Below, one piece after another: positions 18,154-27,822 of a stretch of 51,417 nucleotides of DNA. Below the pieces are notes generated by a model, which saw only the letters and a program-made list of their open reading frames with translations, ran no database searches and was not told where the DNA came from. Position numbers and translations under genes: made by a program. Source of the DNA: Sphaerulina vaccinii (Eukaryota > Ascomycota > Dothideomycetes > Mycosphaerellales > Mycosphaerellaceae); assembly GCA_022570795.1 (NCBI GenBank), contig JAKUDP010000020.1, positions 1 through 51,417 on the forward strand. The letters run 5' to 3'. Every line of letters starts with the position of its first letter. Position 1 is the stretch's first letter.

Positions 18154-18790
18154 ACCAGTTAGCAGTAGAACACCTGAAAATCTTTGGAGCTCGAGAACAA
18201 AACACTCTTTTCAATAAAAAATATAAATCAGATTATCCTACTGGTTATACCAAAAACAAAAATACTGGTTATCTCAGCTCTGTCAAATGCCTACATCTCA
18301 AGCGCCATGCGGTATAATACATTCACTAGCCAAAAACGTGTACTGTATGCACAACTATAATGTGGTAGTTGATTACACCGATGGCAGGTCCTATGGAAAA
18401 TACACTGGGGACAGCTGAAAAAAATAACGCAGTACGGTGGGCTGGAAGATTGGTTGATATATTTCAATGGAATGCAAGACCAGAATGAGGCAGGATCAAC
18501 CCAAGAGTCAGAGGATACTCAGGGAGGAGCTGCAGAAGAAGAATCATCAGAAGAAGAAGAAGGAGAATAGGGATCCGAATGGACAAAAGATCAGGGATCA
18601 GAACAAGAGGGATCGGAATATCATGGGTCAGAAGAAGAGGGATCAGAATATGAATGGTCAACTTAGAAGTAAGCTGTATAAATAGGGGAGAAATGATGTT
18701 AAAATGGGTAGAAAAATAAAAAGGTTTAATAAAAAAAAACAGGTACTTGCGAGCGGCGTTGAATGGCATTAGATCGAATATTATACAATT
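18154..18790 (+). pseudogene. Decayed coding tail and right junction of the block
   Basis: After the stop at 18153 no intact gene follows. One frame is open from 18373 to 18567 and ends in an acidic stretch (GGAAEEESSEEEEGE), then TAG at 18568-18570. The same frame continues to 18663 with a repeated GSE/GSEY acidic pattern before another stop. This looks like the broken acidic C-terminus of a protein, perhaps exons of the upstream gene or a neighbour. AATAAAAAGG near 18714 could be a nuclear polyadenylation signal. AT-rich mitochondrial sequence resumes by about 18790. The ORFs at 18464-18769 (-) and 18467-18685 (+) are shadows. Confidence 0.5.
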
Positions 18791-18819
18791 AAGTTTTACC
18801 GTATTTTATTCTTTTTGAT

Positions 18820-18843
18820 TTATTACTTTGATTATTAATATAT
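18820..18843 (+). repeat. Recurring AT motif, rnl upstream copy
   Basis: TTATTACTTTGATTATTAAT, about 45 nt before the estimated start of rnl. It is the first clearly mitochondrial sequence after the nuclear-type block, matching the rns upstream position at 60-84. Confidence 0.5.
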
Positions 18844-18884
18844 GTATTGTAAAATTTCATCATTAATTTGATGTTAAGTATATA

Positions 18885-20592
18885 AAGAAACTATTATGGA
18901 TAAATAGCTATGTATCATTAAGAAATATTATAGGCGTGTCAATACGTCATTGGCGATAAGTTTTATATATATTTTATTAATATTTTAAATTTTAAATTAT
19001 TAATAAAATACACAAAAACTTATTCCCATAAAGCTAGGAAAATTCCAATATTTAAACGAAGTGAATTGAAATATCTTATTAGCTTCAGGAAAATAAATCA
19101 AATGAGATTATTTTATCAGAAATAACTGATAAAGCATAAGTCTTTAAAGTAAAATGGATATAATCTGTTTGAATATAGGGAAACCTTTCTCTAAGACTAA
19201 ATATGATATATTAAGCGACAGTTTAGTAGTACCGTAAGGGAATTGTTTGAAATAGTAGTTTTATAAGCAGCTCAAGTTTAGTTTAAAAAATAAATTAGAG
19301 CGTACCTTTTGCATAATGGGTCAGCAAGTTAATATTAGGTGCGAGATGAATAATCCCAGATAAACCAATTATTAAATAATGAATAAGTATCTAGTATTAG
19401 ACCCGAAGCCTAGTGATCTTACCATGATCAGGGTTATAAAAGCTCGAACAGGTTATCGTTGTAAAGATATCTGATGAATTGTGGTAAGTTAGTGAAAGAC
19501 AAAACTGACTAGGATAGCTGGTTTTCCGCGAAACCTATATAAGTAGGTAGTTTAAATCTAAAGTTTTTATCTTATAAAGCTCAAGTATACTGTACTAAAA
19601 GTATCACTTTTATTCTCAATTCAGCCTATAAGTGAAGCAGTGTTGCAAATGTGTATACTAGGGTTTAAATGGTAAAAATGATTAGTAACATCATTGCAGG
19701 TACAGAATTGTGATCTCAGACAAATTTTGATTTTCGCACCAAAAATGCGAAATCTGTTTGTATACATTGGGGGATCGTGAAGATTTTATCAGTGAGGATT
19801 TGCTCTCGGAAGGGCAATGATGAATATTAAACTGTCGGACATAGTACGATAAGGTTGTATGTCTAAAGGGAAACAGCCCAGAACAAGAGTTAAAGGTTCC
19901 AAAATTATTGTTAAGTGAAATTAAGGGAGTTTTTTTCAAATACAACCAGGAAATAGGCTTAGAAGCGGCCATTTTTTAAAGATCTCGTAACAGAGCACTG
20001 GTTTATTTTATATAAAAAAAGAACAGATAAGGTAATATAATATATGTAAACAAAATATACGAATGTATAAGTTTACATAAATAATATTAAATATTAAAAA
20101 ATATACAAGTTAAACGCACCGAAAATTTAACGGATCTAAACAATATACCGAAACCTTGTACATGAATAAAACTTAGGTTTGTTTATGGGGTAGCGGAACG
20201 TTGGGTTGACTCTTAGAATCCATATCGTTGATATGGGTTAAGTTTATACATATAAACGAGATAATCCCAAGTGATAATGCTGACATGAGTAACGAAAAAG
20301 GGTAAACCCCTCGCCTTAAGCTTATGGTATTTTTCTTAAAGTAACGGCCCCTAAGTTTATTGATCTGACCTAAAGGATTAAATGATGGGAAAATCTTTAT
20401 ATATACCTAAACATTTAGGTATTATTATTTTTCTTAAGTGTAATAGGTGGGATGTTACATAGTAAAGATTTAAGAAAAAAAATAATATCAAGTAGTAAAT
20501 GTTCTGGAAAAAGTATATACTAATCTAACCGTACCTAAACACTACCACAAGTAAGCAAGTAGAGTATACAAAGGCGTTTGAGATAACAATCA

Positions 20593-20624
<32 letters not shown>

Positions 20625-22692
20625 CGGGATAAGGTGTGCCATTATTCATATTTTTTTTCATACTCTGAGAGGAACAGAAACAAAGTTTTCTCGAGGACAA
20701 AAAGAAAAAAAACACAAGTGATAAGAGGAGACATAAAATGGTGTTGTACGACTGTTTAATTAAAACAAAGCACTTTGCATAAGATTTTAAATCAAAGTAT
20801 TGAGTGTGATTTCTGCCCGATGTTGGCTGGTTAACGGATTTTCTTAGCCAAATAAAAAAAGCTAGGTTTTGAAGGAACCCCCAATCAATGGCGGCCTTAC
20901 CGATGAGGGTCCTAAGGTAGCGGAATACCCTGGCCGTTAAATGCGGTCTTGCATGAATGATTTAACGATACAACAGCTGTCTCAATGATTGTCTCAGTGA
21001 AATTGGAATAACTGTGCAGATACAGTTTTCTTCTAGTTAGACGAGAAGACCCTATGCAGCTTTACTGTTGCTAGTAATTGAATATAATCAAACAAGTTGT
21101 AGTATATAAGGTTATTGATAAGATAATAGTGAAATACCTTTACTTAGTTTATTATATTATTGGGGGGTTAGAATATGTTTATATACAGTAAGAGTTAAAG
21201 CATTTGCTTTATACCGTTACATAATAACATTGATAATGGTGTTAATGTTTGTGTAGACTATGTTATAGGTAATGGAGCCTATGAGAGTAGCTCATTTTAC
21301 GAGGCTGTATAGCATAGGTATTGATTAATTTATTCTAAATTACCCAAATGCTTATCCAAAAGAAAAATAATGTTGTATTTCCCTTATTACCTAATAAGAA
21401 GGATAAAACACATATTTAGGAGACATTTGCTAGTGGACAGTTTATGCGGGGCACAGATCCCACAAAAAGTACCTGGGTGTATCCAAAGTTAAAATTGTAA
21501 ATTCATTAAGTTTAATTAATGATTGTGTGCTATTATTATACTTGTAGTATATATCTATGAGAAATAGTATTAGTGCATTAGGTTTATTTACTTTGTAATA
21601 GGTTATTTTTAATTTATTCAGTTATAATTCTATTAAGTTAGATTAATTATATTTTTTTAAGTAAGGTTTTCACTATATGGAAAATAGATGTTAGTAAAAC
21701 GTAAAAGTTAATACGTTTTTGTTGTATTGTATTATTGCCGATTTTTTTTTATTTACTAAAAAACTTAACAATAGATGAAAGATGCGGCAGGGTCGATTGC
21801 GTTGGAATATATACAACAATTAAAATGTTAGTATAAATTGCTATGTACAAACACACGGTTTTTTCATTCAGTTGGCTACTTATCAGTAAACTGTTTGGTT
21901 ATTTTTTTTTGGTCTTTATTTATAAATTATAAATAAATAAAGTAACCTCCGATAGACCTATCTAAGAATAACGTATCTGGATAAATAAAAAAAAAACAAA
22001 TGTAATGCGTACCGATAAAATATCGGTACGCATTACACTCGGATTATAAAACTGATACACGTTTCCGGGTATTATATGTACGTAATACCATTTTTTTTTA
22101 GGCTGTAATACTATACGATTTTTAAAATAACTATTAAAGTTTAATGGCTTAACCTTGCTTTACTGTTTGACTTACATGTCTATCAGTCGCGTAAGCGGGG
22201 CATACGATCACAAGATGCAGAAAGGAAAGGTCTTGGATTTTTGAAAAAGCTACGCTAGGGATAACAGGCTAATTGCGCCAGAGAGTACAAATTGAGTGCG
22301 CAGTTTGGCACCTCGATGTCGGCTTAGCTCATCCACATGAATGCAGGAATCATGAAGGGTACGACTGTTCGTCGGTTAAAGAGCTACACGAGCTGGGTTA
22401 AATACGTCGTGAGACAGTATGGTTTCTATCTTCTAGAAGTAATTAGAGTAAAACAAGAATAGCCCCTTCGTACGAAAGGAGTTGGGTATGTTAACCTCTG
22501 GTTTATTTGTTGTTTATGGGTATAAATCCACGGAATATAGTGAAAAAGGTTTATGATTTTTAAAGCTAACCGGGTTACTGATTACTATTACTTATGTATG
22601 AATAACATAGGCACAGCAATAAAGCTACGTTAGTTATAAATAAGTGCTGAATGCATATAGGCACGAAGTTTATCTTGATATACTCTTAAATA
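18885..22692 (+). rRNA. rnl: Mitochondrial large-subunit rRNA
   Basis: Landmarks in order: TGAATTGAAATATCTTATTAG near 19061, the domain IV block GATGAGGGTCCTAAGGTAGC near 20904, ACGAGAAGACCCTATGCAGC at 21041-21060, GGGATAACAGGCTAATT near 22258 and GATGTCGGCTTAGCTCATC near 22317 (peptidyl-transferase domain), and the sarcin-ricin-like TACGAAAGGAG near 22471. About 3.8 kb, slightly long because of AT-rich expansion segments, one of which (near 22001) holds a perfect hairpin. No intron interrupts the conserved blocks. The ends are estimated. The minus ORF at 19691-19972 is a shadow. Confidence 0.94.
22001..22037. repeat. Perfect 17-bp hairpin in rnl
   Basis: TGTAATGCGTACCGATA, loop AAA, then its exact reverse complement. 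It is more GC-rich than its surroundings and sits in a variable region between the conserved domain V blocks. It resembles mobile palindromic elements known in some fungal mitogenomes, or it may be a stable expansion helix. Confidence 0.9.
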
Positions 22693-22813
22693 TACGTAAT
22701 ACAACATTACGAATTGTATAATTACAATTGTATAGGCTTTGGTTTAAAGAATTTTGATGTTTTAAGATACAAAGTACTAATTATATTAATAACTAAATAT
22801 TACACTTATATAT

Positions 22814-22945
22814 AATAACCCGAAAATTATAAAGTTCACTATCACAATAATAAGTAACACATAAATAATAATATAAAGTTTATTTATAGGTTTAGAACAT
22901 AATGATAAAATTTGCAGATATAATATATAAACGAATAGTAAAAAT
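22814..22945 (+). repeat. Copy of the trnP 3' end and atp9 leader
   Basis: About 132 bp matching 27671-27802 at roughly 90% identity. It starts inside the 3' acceptor end of trnP (AATAACCCGAAAATTATAAA) and runs through the atp9 leader into the small upstream frame MIKF-DIIYKRIVK. Here it is joined to a foreign ORF instead of atp9. Confidence 0.9.
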
Positions 22946-23423
22946 AACTATAATTACTAAGAATATGGAAGGTTTTATTTTTGGACAGGAGAATGCGATA
23001 AGTGCTGATGCTTATTTGTTAGGAATTGTATTTTCTGTGGTTTATTATATGGTTACTGATAGCTCGTTTCACCAACTATTATGTGATATGAACTATTTTT
23101 TTGTGCATAATAATAGAACTCAGCTAACACTTATAGAAATGATAGCTGAAATGCATAATTGCGGCCATGATTCATTGCATGTCTACGCAGTTTTGGTAGA
23201 CAGTTACTTACGTCATTATAAGATCATATATCCTGATTGTAATATCTGCAATCCAGAATTAATGAGTAGTATAAGAGACGGATCTTTGGCATTGACCGTA
23301 ATACTTGACGAGGTCGTCAATATCTATGAAGCCCCTTGACTTGAAACAGCGTGGAGGGGTAGAATTGGTCCGATAGGACGTAAGCAACTGTATGACATGG
23401 CCGGCGGCCCATATTGGCATTAA
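22902..23423 (+). CDS. Orphan ORF joined to the atp9 leader
   Basis: 173 residues when the TGA at 23337 is read as Trp. Residues 1-15 (MIKFADIIYKRIVKI) come from the duplicated atp9 leader; the orphan part probably starts near M22 (MEGFIFGQENAISADAYLLG). It has one likely membrane helix (about 37-53, LLGIVFSVVYYMV), a Cys/His-containing region (HNCGHD near 88-93, DCNIC near 116-120), and a C-terminus ending AWRGRIGPIGRKQLYDMAGG. Unlike the conserved genes it uses TGG as well as TGA for Trp, and GC is higher at its 3' end, which suggests a foreign source. I recognise no family. It lies between rnl and nad4 on the same strand and may borrow the atp9 expression signals. Confidence 0.6.
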
Positions 23424-23492
23424 ATAATAAATAACACTATTATTTTACGTTTAATTACCTAGGAAAATAAGTTTAACTATATTTATGCAATA

Positions 23493-24971
23493 ATGTTATT
23501 AATTTTATTACTATTAATACCTTTAATGGGTATATTTATGATTTCTACTGTATCTTACGGTAGTAAAGTAGAAGGATATTCATTAGTTACTTTAAAACAA
23601 ATTAAAATAATAGGTTTATCTACTTCAATAATCAATTTTTTTGTGTCTTTGGTCGTGTTTATGCTGTTTAATTTTAGTAGCAACCAATTTCAATTTGTGC
23701 AAGAATACCATAAAATAAGTAGTTTTGATTTTTATCTAGGTGTAGATGGTATAAGTATGTATTTTGTTCTTTTAACTACAATAATTATGCCTATCTCATT
23801 ATTAAGTAATTGAAGTTCAATATCAGAAAATGTAAAATCCTATGTAATAATTATATTATTGCTTGAAACATTACTTTTAGCAGTGTTTTTGGTGTTAGAT
23901 ATATTACTTTTTTACATATTCTTCGAAAGTATTTTACCTCCTTTATTTATCTTAATAGGGTTATTTGGATCTAGTAATAGAGTAAGAGCGAGTTTTTACT
24001 TATTTTTATATACTTTGTTAGGGTCTCTATTTTTACTGTTATCTATACTTACTATGTCATCTATTATGGGAACTACAGATTTCGATGCACTATACAAAAC
24101 AAATTTTAATTTTTTAACTCAATTATTTTTATTCTACGGTATATTTATAGCCTTTGCGGTTAAAACTCCAACAATTTTTTTAAATACTTGATTATTGAAA
24201 GCTCATGTAGAATCACCTTTAGGAGGTAGTATTATATTGGCTGGTATAGTATTAAAACTTAGTTTATACGGTATACTTAGACTGATTTTACCTTTATTAC
24301 CTAAAGCTTACTTTTATTTTACTTCTGTAATATATGTAATAGGAGTAATTACCATCATATATGCAAGTTTCAGTACCTTAAGAACAATAGATGTTAAAGA
24401 ACTTATTGCTTATAGTTCTGTATCTCATGCTGCAGTGTATTTACTTGGTGTATTTAGTAACTCAATACAAGGTATAGAAGGTGGAATTGTACTAGGATTA
24501 GCTCATGGTTTTGTATCTTCAGGACTATTCATATGTGCTGGGGGTGTATTATACGATAGATCATCTACTAGATTAATAACTTTTTATAGAGGTATAGCAC
24601 AAGTAATGCCTTTATTCTCCATATTATTTTTTATACTCTGTTTAGGTAACGCTGGTACTCCGCTATCACTTAATTTCATAGGTGAATTTATGAGCTTATA
24701 CGGTACTTTTGAGAGATTGCCTTTATTAGGAGTATTTGCTAGCTCTTCTATAGTATTTAGTGCAGCATATACAATATATATGTTTAATAGAATAGCTTTT
24801 GCAGGATCATTTTCCAAATTTTTTAAATTTAGCATACCTGATTTAAATAAAAGAGAATTATCCATATTATTAACATTAGTTATATTAACAGTATTTTTAG
24901 GTATATATCCTGCTCCTATTTTAGATGGTTTACATTATTCAGTTTCTTCATTAATATATTATAGTAATTAA
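23493..24971 (+). CDS. nad4: NADH dehydrogenase subunit 4
   Basis: 492 residues with TGA as Trp. It is an antiporter-like proton-pumping subunit of complex I. Conserved blocks: VDGISMYFVLLTTIIMPISL, FFESILPPLFILIGLFG, WLLKAHVESPLGGS (channel lysine and glutamate), KELIAYSSVSHAAVYLLG and GLFICAGGVLYDRS. The N-terminus MLLILLLLIPLMG and the length are typical. It begins about 70 nt after the orphan ORF. Its last 70 nt are duplicated at 26322-26390. Confidence 0.97.
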
Positions 24972-25031
24972 AATAATTTATTTTAAATATTATAAAAAAT
25001 AAATTATCATTTTAATAGAAATTTCACATAT

Positions 25032-25137
25032 TGTCTTATAGTCAACGTGTTTTGTTATGGCAAGTTACTTCAATTGCTATTAAAACGAAAATAACAAAAA
25101 ATTAATGTTAAAATTTATTACTTTTATTATTAATATA
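25032..25137 (+). repeat. Imperfect copy of the rns upstream repeat
   Basis: TATAGTCAACGTG, TTATGGCAAGTTACTT, ATTAAAACGAAAATAA and the AT motif at 25114-25137 occur in the same order and spacing as at 34281-34382 (which runs into 1-84 on the circle). It follows nad4 and precedes the cob-fusion ORF, so it is a likely promoter or recombination unit. Confidence 0.8.
25114..25137 (+). repeat. Recurring AT motif, nad4 downstream copy
   Basis: TTATTACTTTTATTATTAAT; see 60-84. It stands immediately before the duplicated cob leader. Confidence 0.5.
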
Positions 25138-25190
25138 TTAAATTTAACTCTATTCCATAAAAATAATACATATATTTATTAAAAAAAAAC

Positions 25191-26006
25191 ATGAGAATTT
25201 TAAAAAGTCACCCTTTATTTAGTTTAATTAACGGTTATTTAGTTGATTCACCTCAACCTTCAAATATAAGTTATTTATGAAACTTTGGTTTATTATTAGG
25301 ATTTTGTCTTGTAATACAAATTGTTACAGGTGTTACTTTAGCTATGCATTATAACCCTAGTGTTTTAGAAGCATTTAATTCAGTAGAACACATTATGAGA
25401 GATGTAAATAACGGATGACTTATACGTTATTTACATTCAAATACTGCTTTAATATTATTTTTCTGCTATTTTTCTTCTGGCTTAGTACTTATTTCAAACA
25501 GTGAAATCAATGATAAAATATCGGAATTGCAACGTGAGTACGATGAGCTTGAATCTGACTTAGAAGAAATTAGACAAGCTGTACAGGACAATGAGGAGTT
25601 TTTGCAGGAAGAACAGTCTGAGCTTAGTAAAACGTTAGAAAAAGATTTTGATATAAAAGAAAAGATTAGGGGTAACTTAGAACAGTTAAGGGACATTGCT
25701 TTGTATGATGAGAATAACGTTGATAAGGAAAAATCATTGGCGGTCGAAGAGCTTAAAGAAGCGATTGATATAGATCTTAGAACATTAGGTAGTTTATTAG
25801 ACGAAATCCCAAGCGAGGATGTGGATGTTAGAAACGCAGTTGAAAAGGCTGACAGTAAACTTCAATCGTTCCAAGACAAGGTAGAAAACACTGCTGCAGA
25901 TTTATCAGATAGACTACCTAAAATAGGTGAGCCCAACTTTCCTCAGGACAGTTCTAATTTTTACCCAGAGTCGACAGACTTGCCACAATTTGATGAAGGT
26001 GAGTAA
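25191..26006 (+). CDS. cob N-terminus fused to a coiled-coil ORF
   Basis: 271 residues in one frame. Residues 1-86 are a near-identical copy of cytochrome b (MRILKSHPLFSLING to RYLHSNTA), preceded by a copy of the cob leader. Residues 87-102 (LILFFCYFSSGLVLIS) form a foreign membrane helix. From about 105 the protein is a long charged coiled coil (KISELQREYDELESDLEEI, then DNEEFLQEEQSELSKTLEKD) with an acidic, proline-containing tail ending QFDEGE. It cannot function as cytochrome b, because most helices and haem ligands are missing. It may use the cob expression signals and start to place a coiled-coil domain on the inner membrane. The family is unknown. The junction is exactly in frame. Confidence 0.65.
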
Positions 26007-26400
26007 ATTGTTAGGAGTTTCTGGTAATTATGACAGACTTCCTTTTTTTTTGTTACTCATCTTACATATACACGATTTTTCCTAGTTTTCTTTTTATATT
26101 TTCTTTTATATTCTTACGTATTATTATATTAGTATTAATGATGGCTACTGCCTTTTTAGGATATGTTTTACCTTACGGTCAAATGTCTTTATGAGGTGCT
26201 ACAGTTATTACTAATTTAATGAGTGCAATACCATGAGTAGGACAAGATATAGTTGAATTTATTTGAGGTGGATTCTCTGTTAGTAACGCAACATTAAATA
26301 GATTTTTTGTGTTACATTTTATTTTTAGGTATATATCCTGCTCCTATTTTAGATGGTTTACATTATTCAGTTTCTTCATTAATATACTATGGTTATTTAT
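26007..26400 (+). pseudogene. Mosaic of cob and nad4 fragments
   Basis: After the fusion ORF come pieces in scrambled order: 26007-26041 matches cob near 10199-10230, 26042-26119 is unassigned, 26120-26321 matches cob 9923-10125 at high identity, and 26322-26390 matches the 3' end of nad4 (24895-24960). None is a complete reading frame. This is what repeated recombination between short repeats would leave. The short ORF at 26309-26503 is not a gene. Confidence 0.85.
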
Positions 26401-26631
26401 CCTAAATAACTATAATAAAATAAGAATAATTATTATTTGTATTATTAATAATTATTTTTATATATATAACTTTAATATCATTATTTATTTTTATATAAAA
26501 TAAATAGTGAAAATGTATTTTTTTTTTTTCTTACAATGGATTATTAATATAAAATTATACTTTTTGTTTATAGCTAAAATTTTTTGGTTATAATATATAA
26601 CTTTTAATATTAACTTAATTTTTTTTTCTAA
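26401..26631. other. AT-rich spacer before the tRNA cluster
   Basis: No gene recognised. Confidence 0.4.
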
Positions 26632-26703
26632 GAGAGCTTAACTTAATGGTAAAGTATGTGACTTTTAATCATTGTAATATGAGTTCAAATCTCATAGCTC
26701 TTA
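26632..26703 (+). tRNA. trnK: tRNA-Lys (TTT)
   Basis: Acceptor GAGAGCT/AGCTCTT, anticodon loop CTTTTAA, T stem ATGAG/CTCAT. First member of the tRNA cluster upstream of atp9. Confidence 0.92.
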
Positions 26704-26879
26704 AGGTAATATTACGATAAATTATTTTAATTAAAAAAAGTGCTACATATTTAATTTTTTAATATATTATAATAAATTATATTTTTATTATGTTATTATA
26801 TTAATATAATTTATTATGTTATTACTAGTAATAAACATTATATTAATTAGTAATGTTAAATTTTTATATCTTAAATAAC

Positions 26880-26950
26880 ACGGCTATAGGTTAATGGTAG
26901 ACCGTTCGTCTTCCAAACGATGTGTACCGATTCGAATTCGGTTGGCCGTA
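26880..26950 (+). tRNA. trnG: tRNA-Gly (TCC)
   Basis: Acceptor ACGGCTA/TGGCCGT, anticodon stem TTCGT/ACGAT with loop CTTCCAA, T stem ACCGA/TCGGT. Confidence 0.93.
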
Positions 26951-26988
26951 TACTAGAAAAAAAAAAATAATTTTTCTAAAGTTAAACA

Positions 26989-27061
26989 GAGTTAGTAACT
27001 TAATTGGTAAAGGACTTTCTTGTCGAGAAAGTAGATATCGGATCGTAGCCGATTTAACTCG
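26989..27061 (+). tRNA. trnD: tRNA-Asp (GTC)
   Basis: Acceptor GAGTTAG/TTAACTC, anticodon stem CTTTC/GAAAG with loop TTGTCGA. The T-loop is ATCGTAG, a slight deviation from TTCRA. Confidence 0.92.
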
Positions 27062-27096
27062 TAATTTTATATAGTAGCTGTTTAAAGTAATATAAA

Positions 27097-27177
27097 GGAA
27101 AAGTTGCTATAGGTAAGGCAAGATATTTGCTAAATATTGTGTTTATACACCTAGATGTTCGAATCATCTCTTTTCCG
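27097..27177 (+). tRNA. trnS: tRNA-Ser (GCT)
   Basis: Type II tRNA with a long variable arm, acceptor GGAAAAG/CTTTTCC, anticodon loop TTGCTAA. Reads AGY. Confidence 0.92.
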
Positions 27178-27225
27178 AATATACTTGATTAAATTCTATA
27201 ATACTATATAATATTATAAATAATA

Positions 27226-27297
27226 AAGAGTATAGTTTAATTGGCAAAATAGGAAGCTTCAACCTTCAAATTCTCAGTTCAAGTCTGAGTGCTCTTG
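27226..27297 (+). tRNA. trnW: tRNA-Trp (TCA)
   Basis: Acceptor AAGAGTA/TGCTCTT, anticodon loop CTTCAAC with anticodon TCA, T stem CTCAG/CTGAG. The TCA anticodon decodes TGA and TGG, direct support for translation table 4. Confidence 0.94.
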
Positions 27298-27355
27298 TTT
27301 TATCATTTTTTTTTTTTTTATTATAATAAAAAAAAAATAATTAATTAAATGTGCA

Positions 27356-27427
27356 GGTTCCTTAACTTAATAGGTAAAGTGTACTTTTGATAAGAGTATG
27401 TTCGATGTTCAAGTCATCGAGGAATCA
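27356..27427 (+). tRNA. trnI: tRNA-Ile (GAT)
   Basis: Acceptor GGTTCCT/AGGAATC, anticodon stem TACTT/GAGTA with loop TTGATAA. Confidence 0.92.
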
Positions 27428-27476
27428 TATGTTTACATTTTATTATAAATATAAAAACCATTTATAAGAGAATTGG

Positions 27477-27552
27477 CTGAGTGGTTTATAGCGATAAGCT
27501 TGAAACTTATTTGGTTTAATAGACCACATCCGTTCGAATCGGATATTCTCTG
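27477..27552 (+). tRNA. trnS: tRNA-Ser (TGA)
   Basis: Type II tRNA, acceptor AGAGAAT/ATTCTCT, anticodon stem ATAAG/CTTAT with loop CTTGAAA. Reads UCN. Confidence 0.93.
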
Positions 27553-27607
27553 TGTATAAAAAAAAAAATGTGGGATTAATGATAATTTGTTATATTAATA
27601 TAACATA

Positions 27608-27680
27608 CGGGTTAGAGCCAGGTTGGTTAGGCGCCTCATTTGGGTTGAGGAATTGTTATGTTCGAATCATAATAACCCGA
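27608..27680 (+). tRNA. trnP: tRNA-Pro (TGG)
   Basis: Acceptor CGGGTTA/TAACCCG, anticodon stem CCTCA/TGAGG with loop TTTGGGT, T stem TTATG/CATAA. Its 3' end plus the following atp9 leader was copied to 22814, and its T arm to 4083. Confidence 0.94.
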
Positions 27681-27802
27681 AAATTATAAAGTTCACTATC
27701 ATAATAATAAGTAACACATAAATAAAAATATAAAGTTTAGTTATCGTTTTAGAACATAATGATAAAATTTATAGATATAATATATAAACGAATAGTAAAA
27801 AA
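27671..27802 (+). repeat. Source copy of trnP end and atp9 leader
   Basis: Partner of 22814-22945. It includes a small upstream frame beginning ATG at 27759 that overlaps the atp9 start out of frame; whether this upstream frame is translated is unknown. Confidence 0.85.
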
Positions 27803-27822
27803 AAATTCTTTTTTTTTCAAAA

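Larger units (their letters stand above)
14994..18790. other. Nuclear-type DNA block inserted between nad1 and rnl
   Basis: The composition changes sharply after the A run at about 14990 and returns to typical mitochondrial AT near 18790. Inside, GC is higher, Trp is TGG (never TGA in the ORFs), Arg includes CGN/AGG, and one gene needs removal of a 46-nt GT-AG intron. A TATA-like promoter region with repeated motifs lies in the middle, with inverted homologous sequences on both sides. None of this is mitochondrial in style. The same block starts again at 49262 in the second unit. Nuclear-to-mitochondrial transfer or an assembly chimera are the two explanations; the right junction is estimated. 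Confidence 0.8.

Noticed and set aside
18464..18769. Minus-strand Leu/Ile-rich ORF
   Set aside because: Antisense of a purine-rich acidic repeat, which gives an artificial hydrophobic frame.
14994..18790. Linear mitochondrial plasmid (invertron) integrated by its terminal inverted repeats
   Set aside because: No DNA or RNA polymerase frame, standard-code Trp codons, a spliceosomal-type intron, and inverted repeats that are internal promoter arms rather than termini.
19691..19972. Minus-strand ORF in rnl
   Set aside because: Lies within conserved large-subunit rRNA.
24584..24865. Minus-strand ORF in nad4
   Set aside because: Antisense shadow of nad4.
25466..25696. Minus-strand Ser/Cys-rich ORF
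   Set aside because: Antisense of the coiled-coil part of the cob-fusion ORF.
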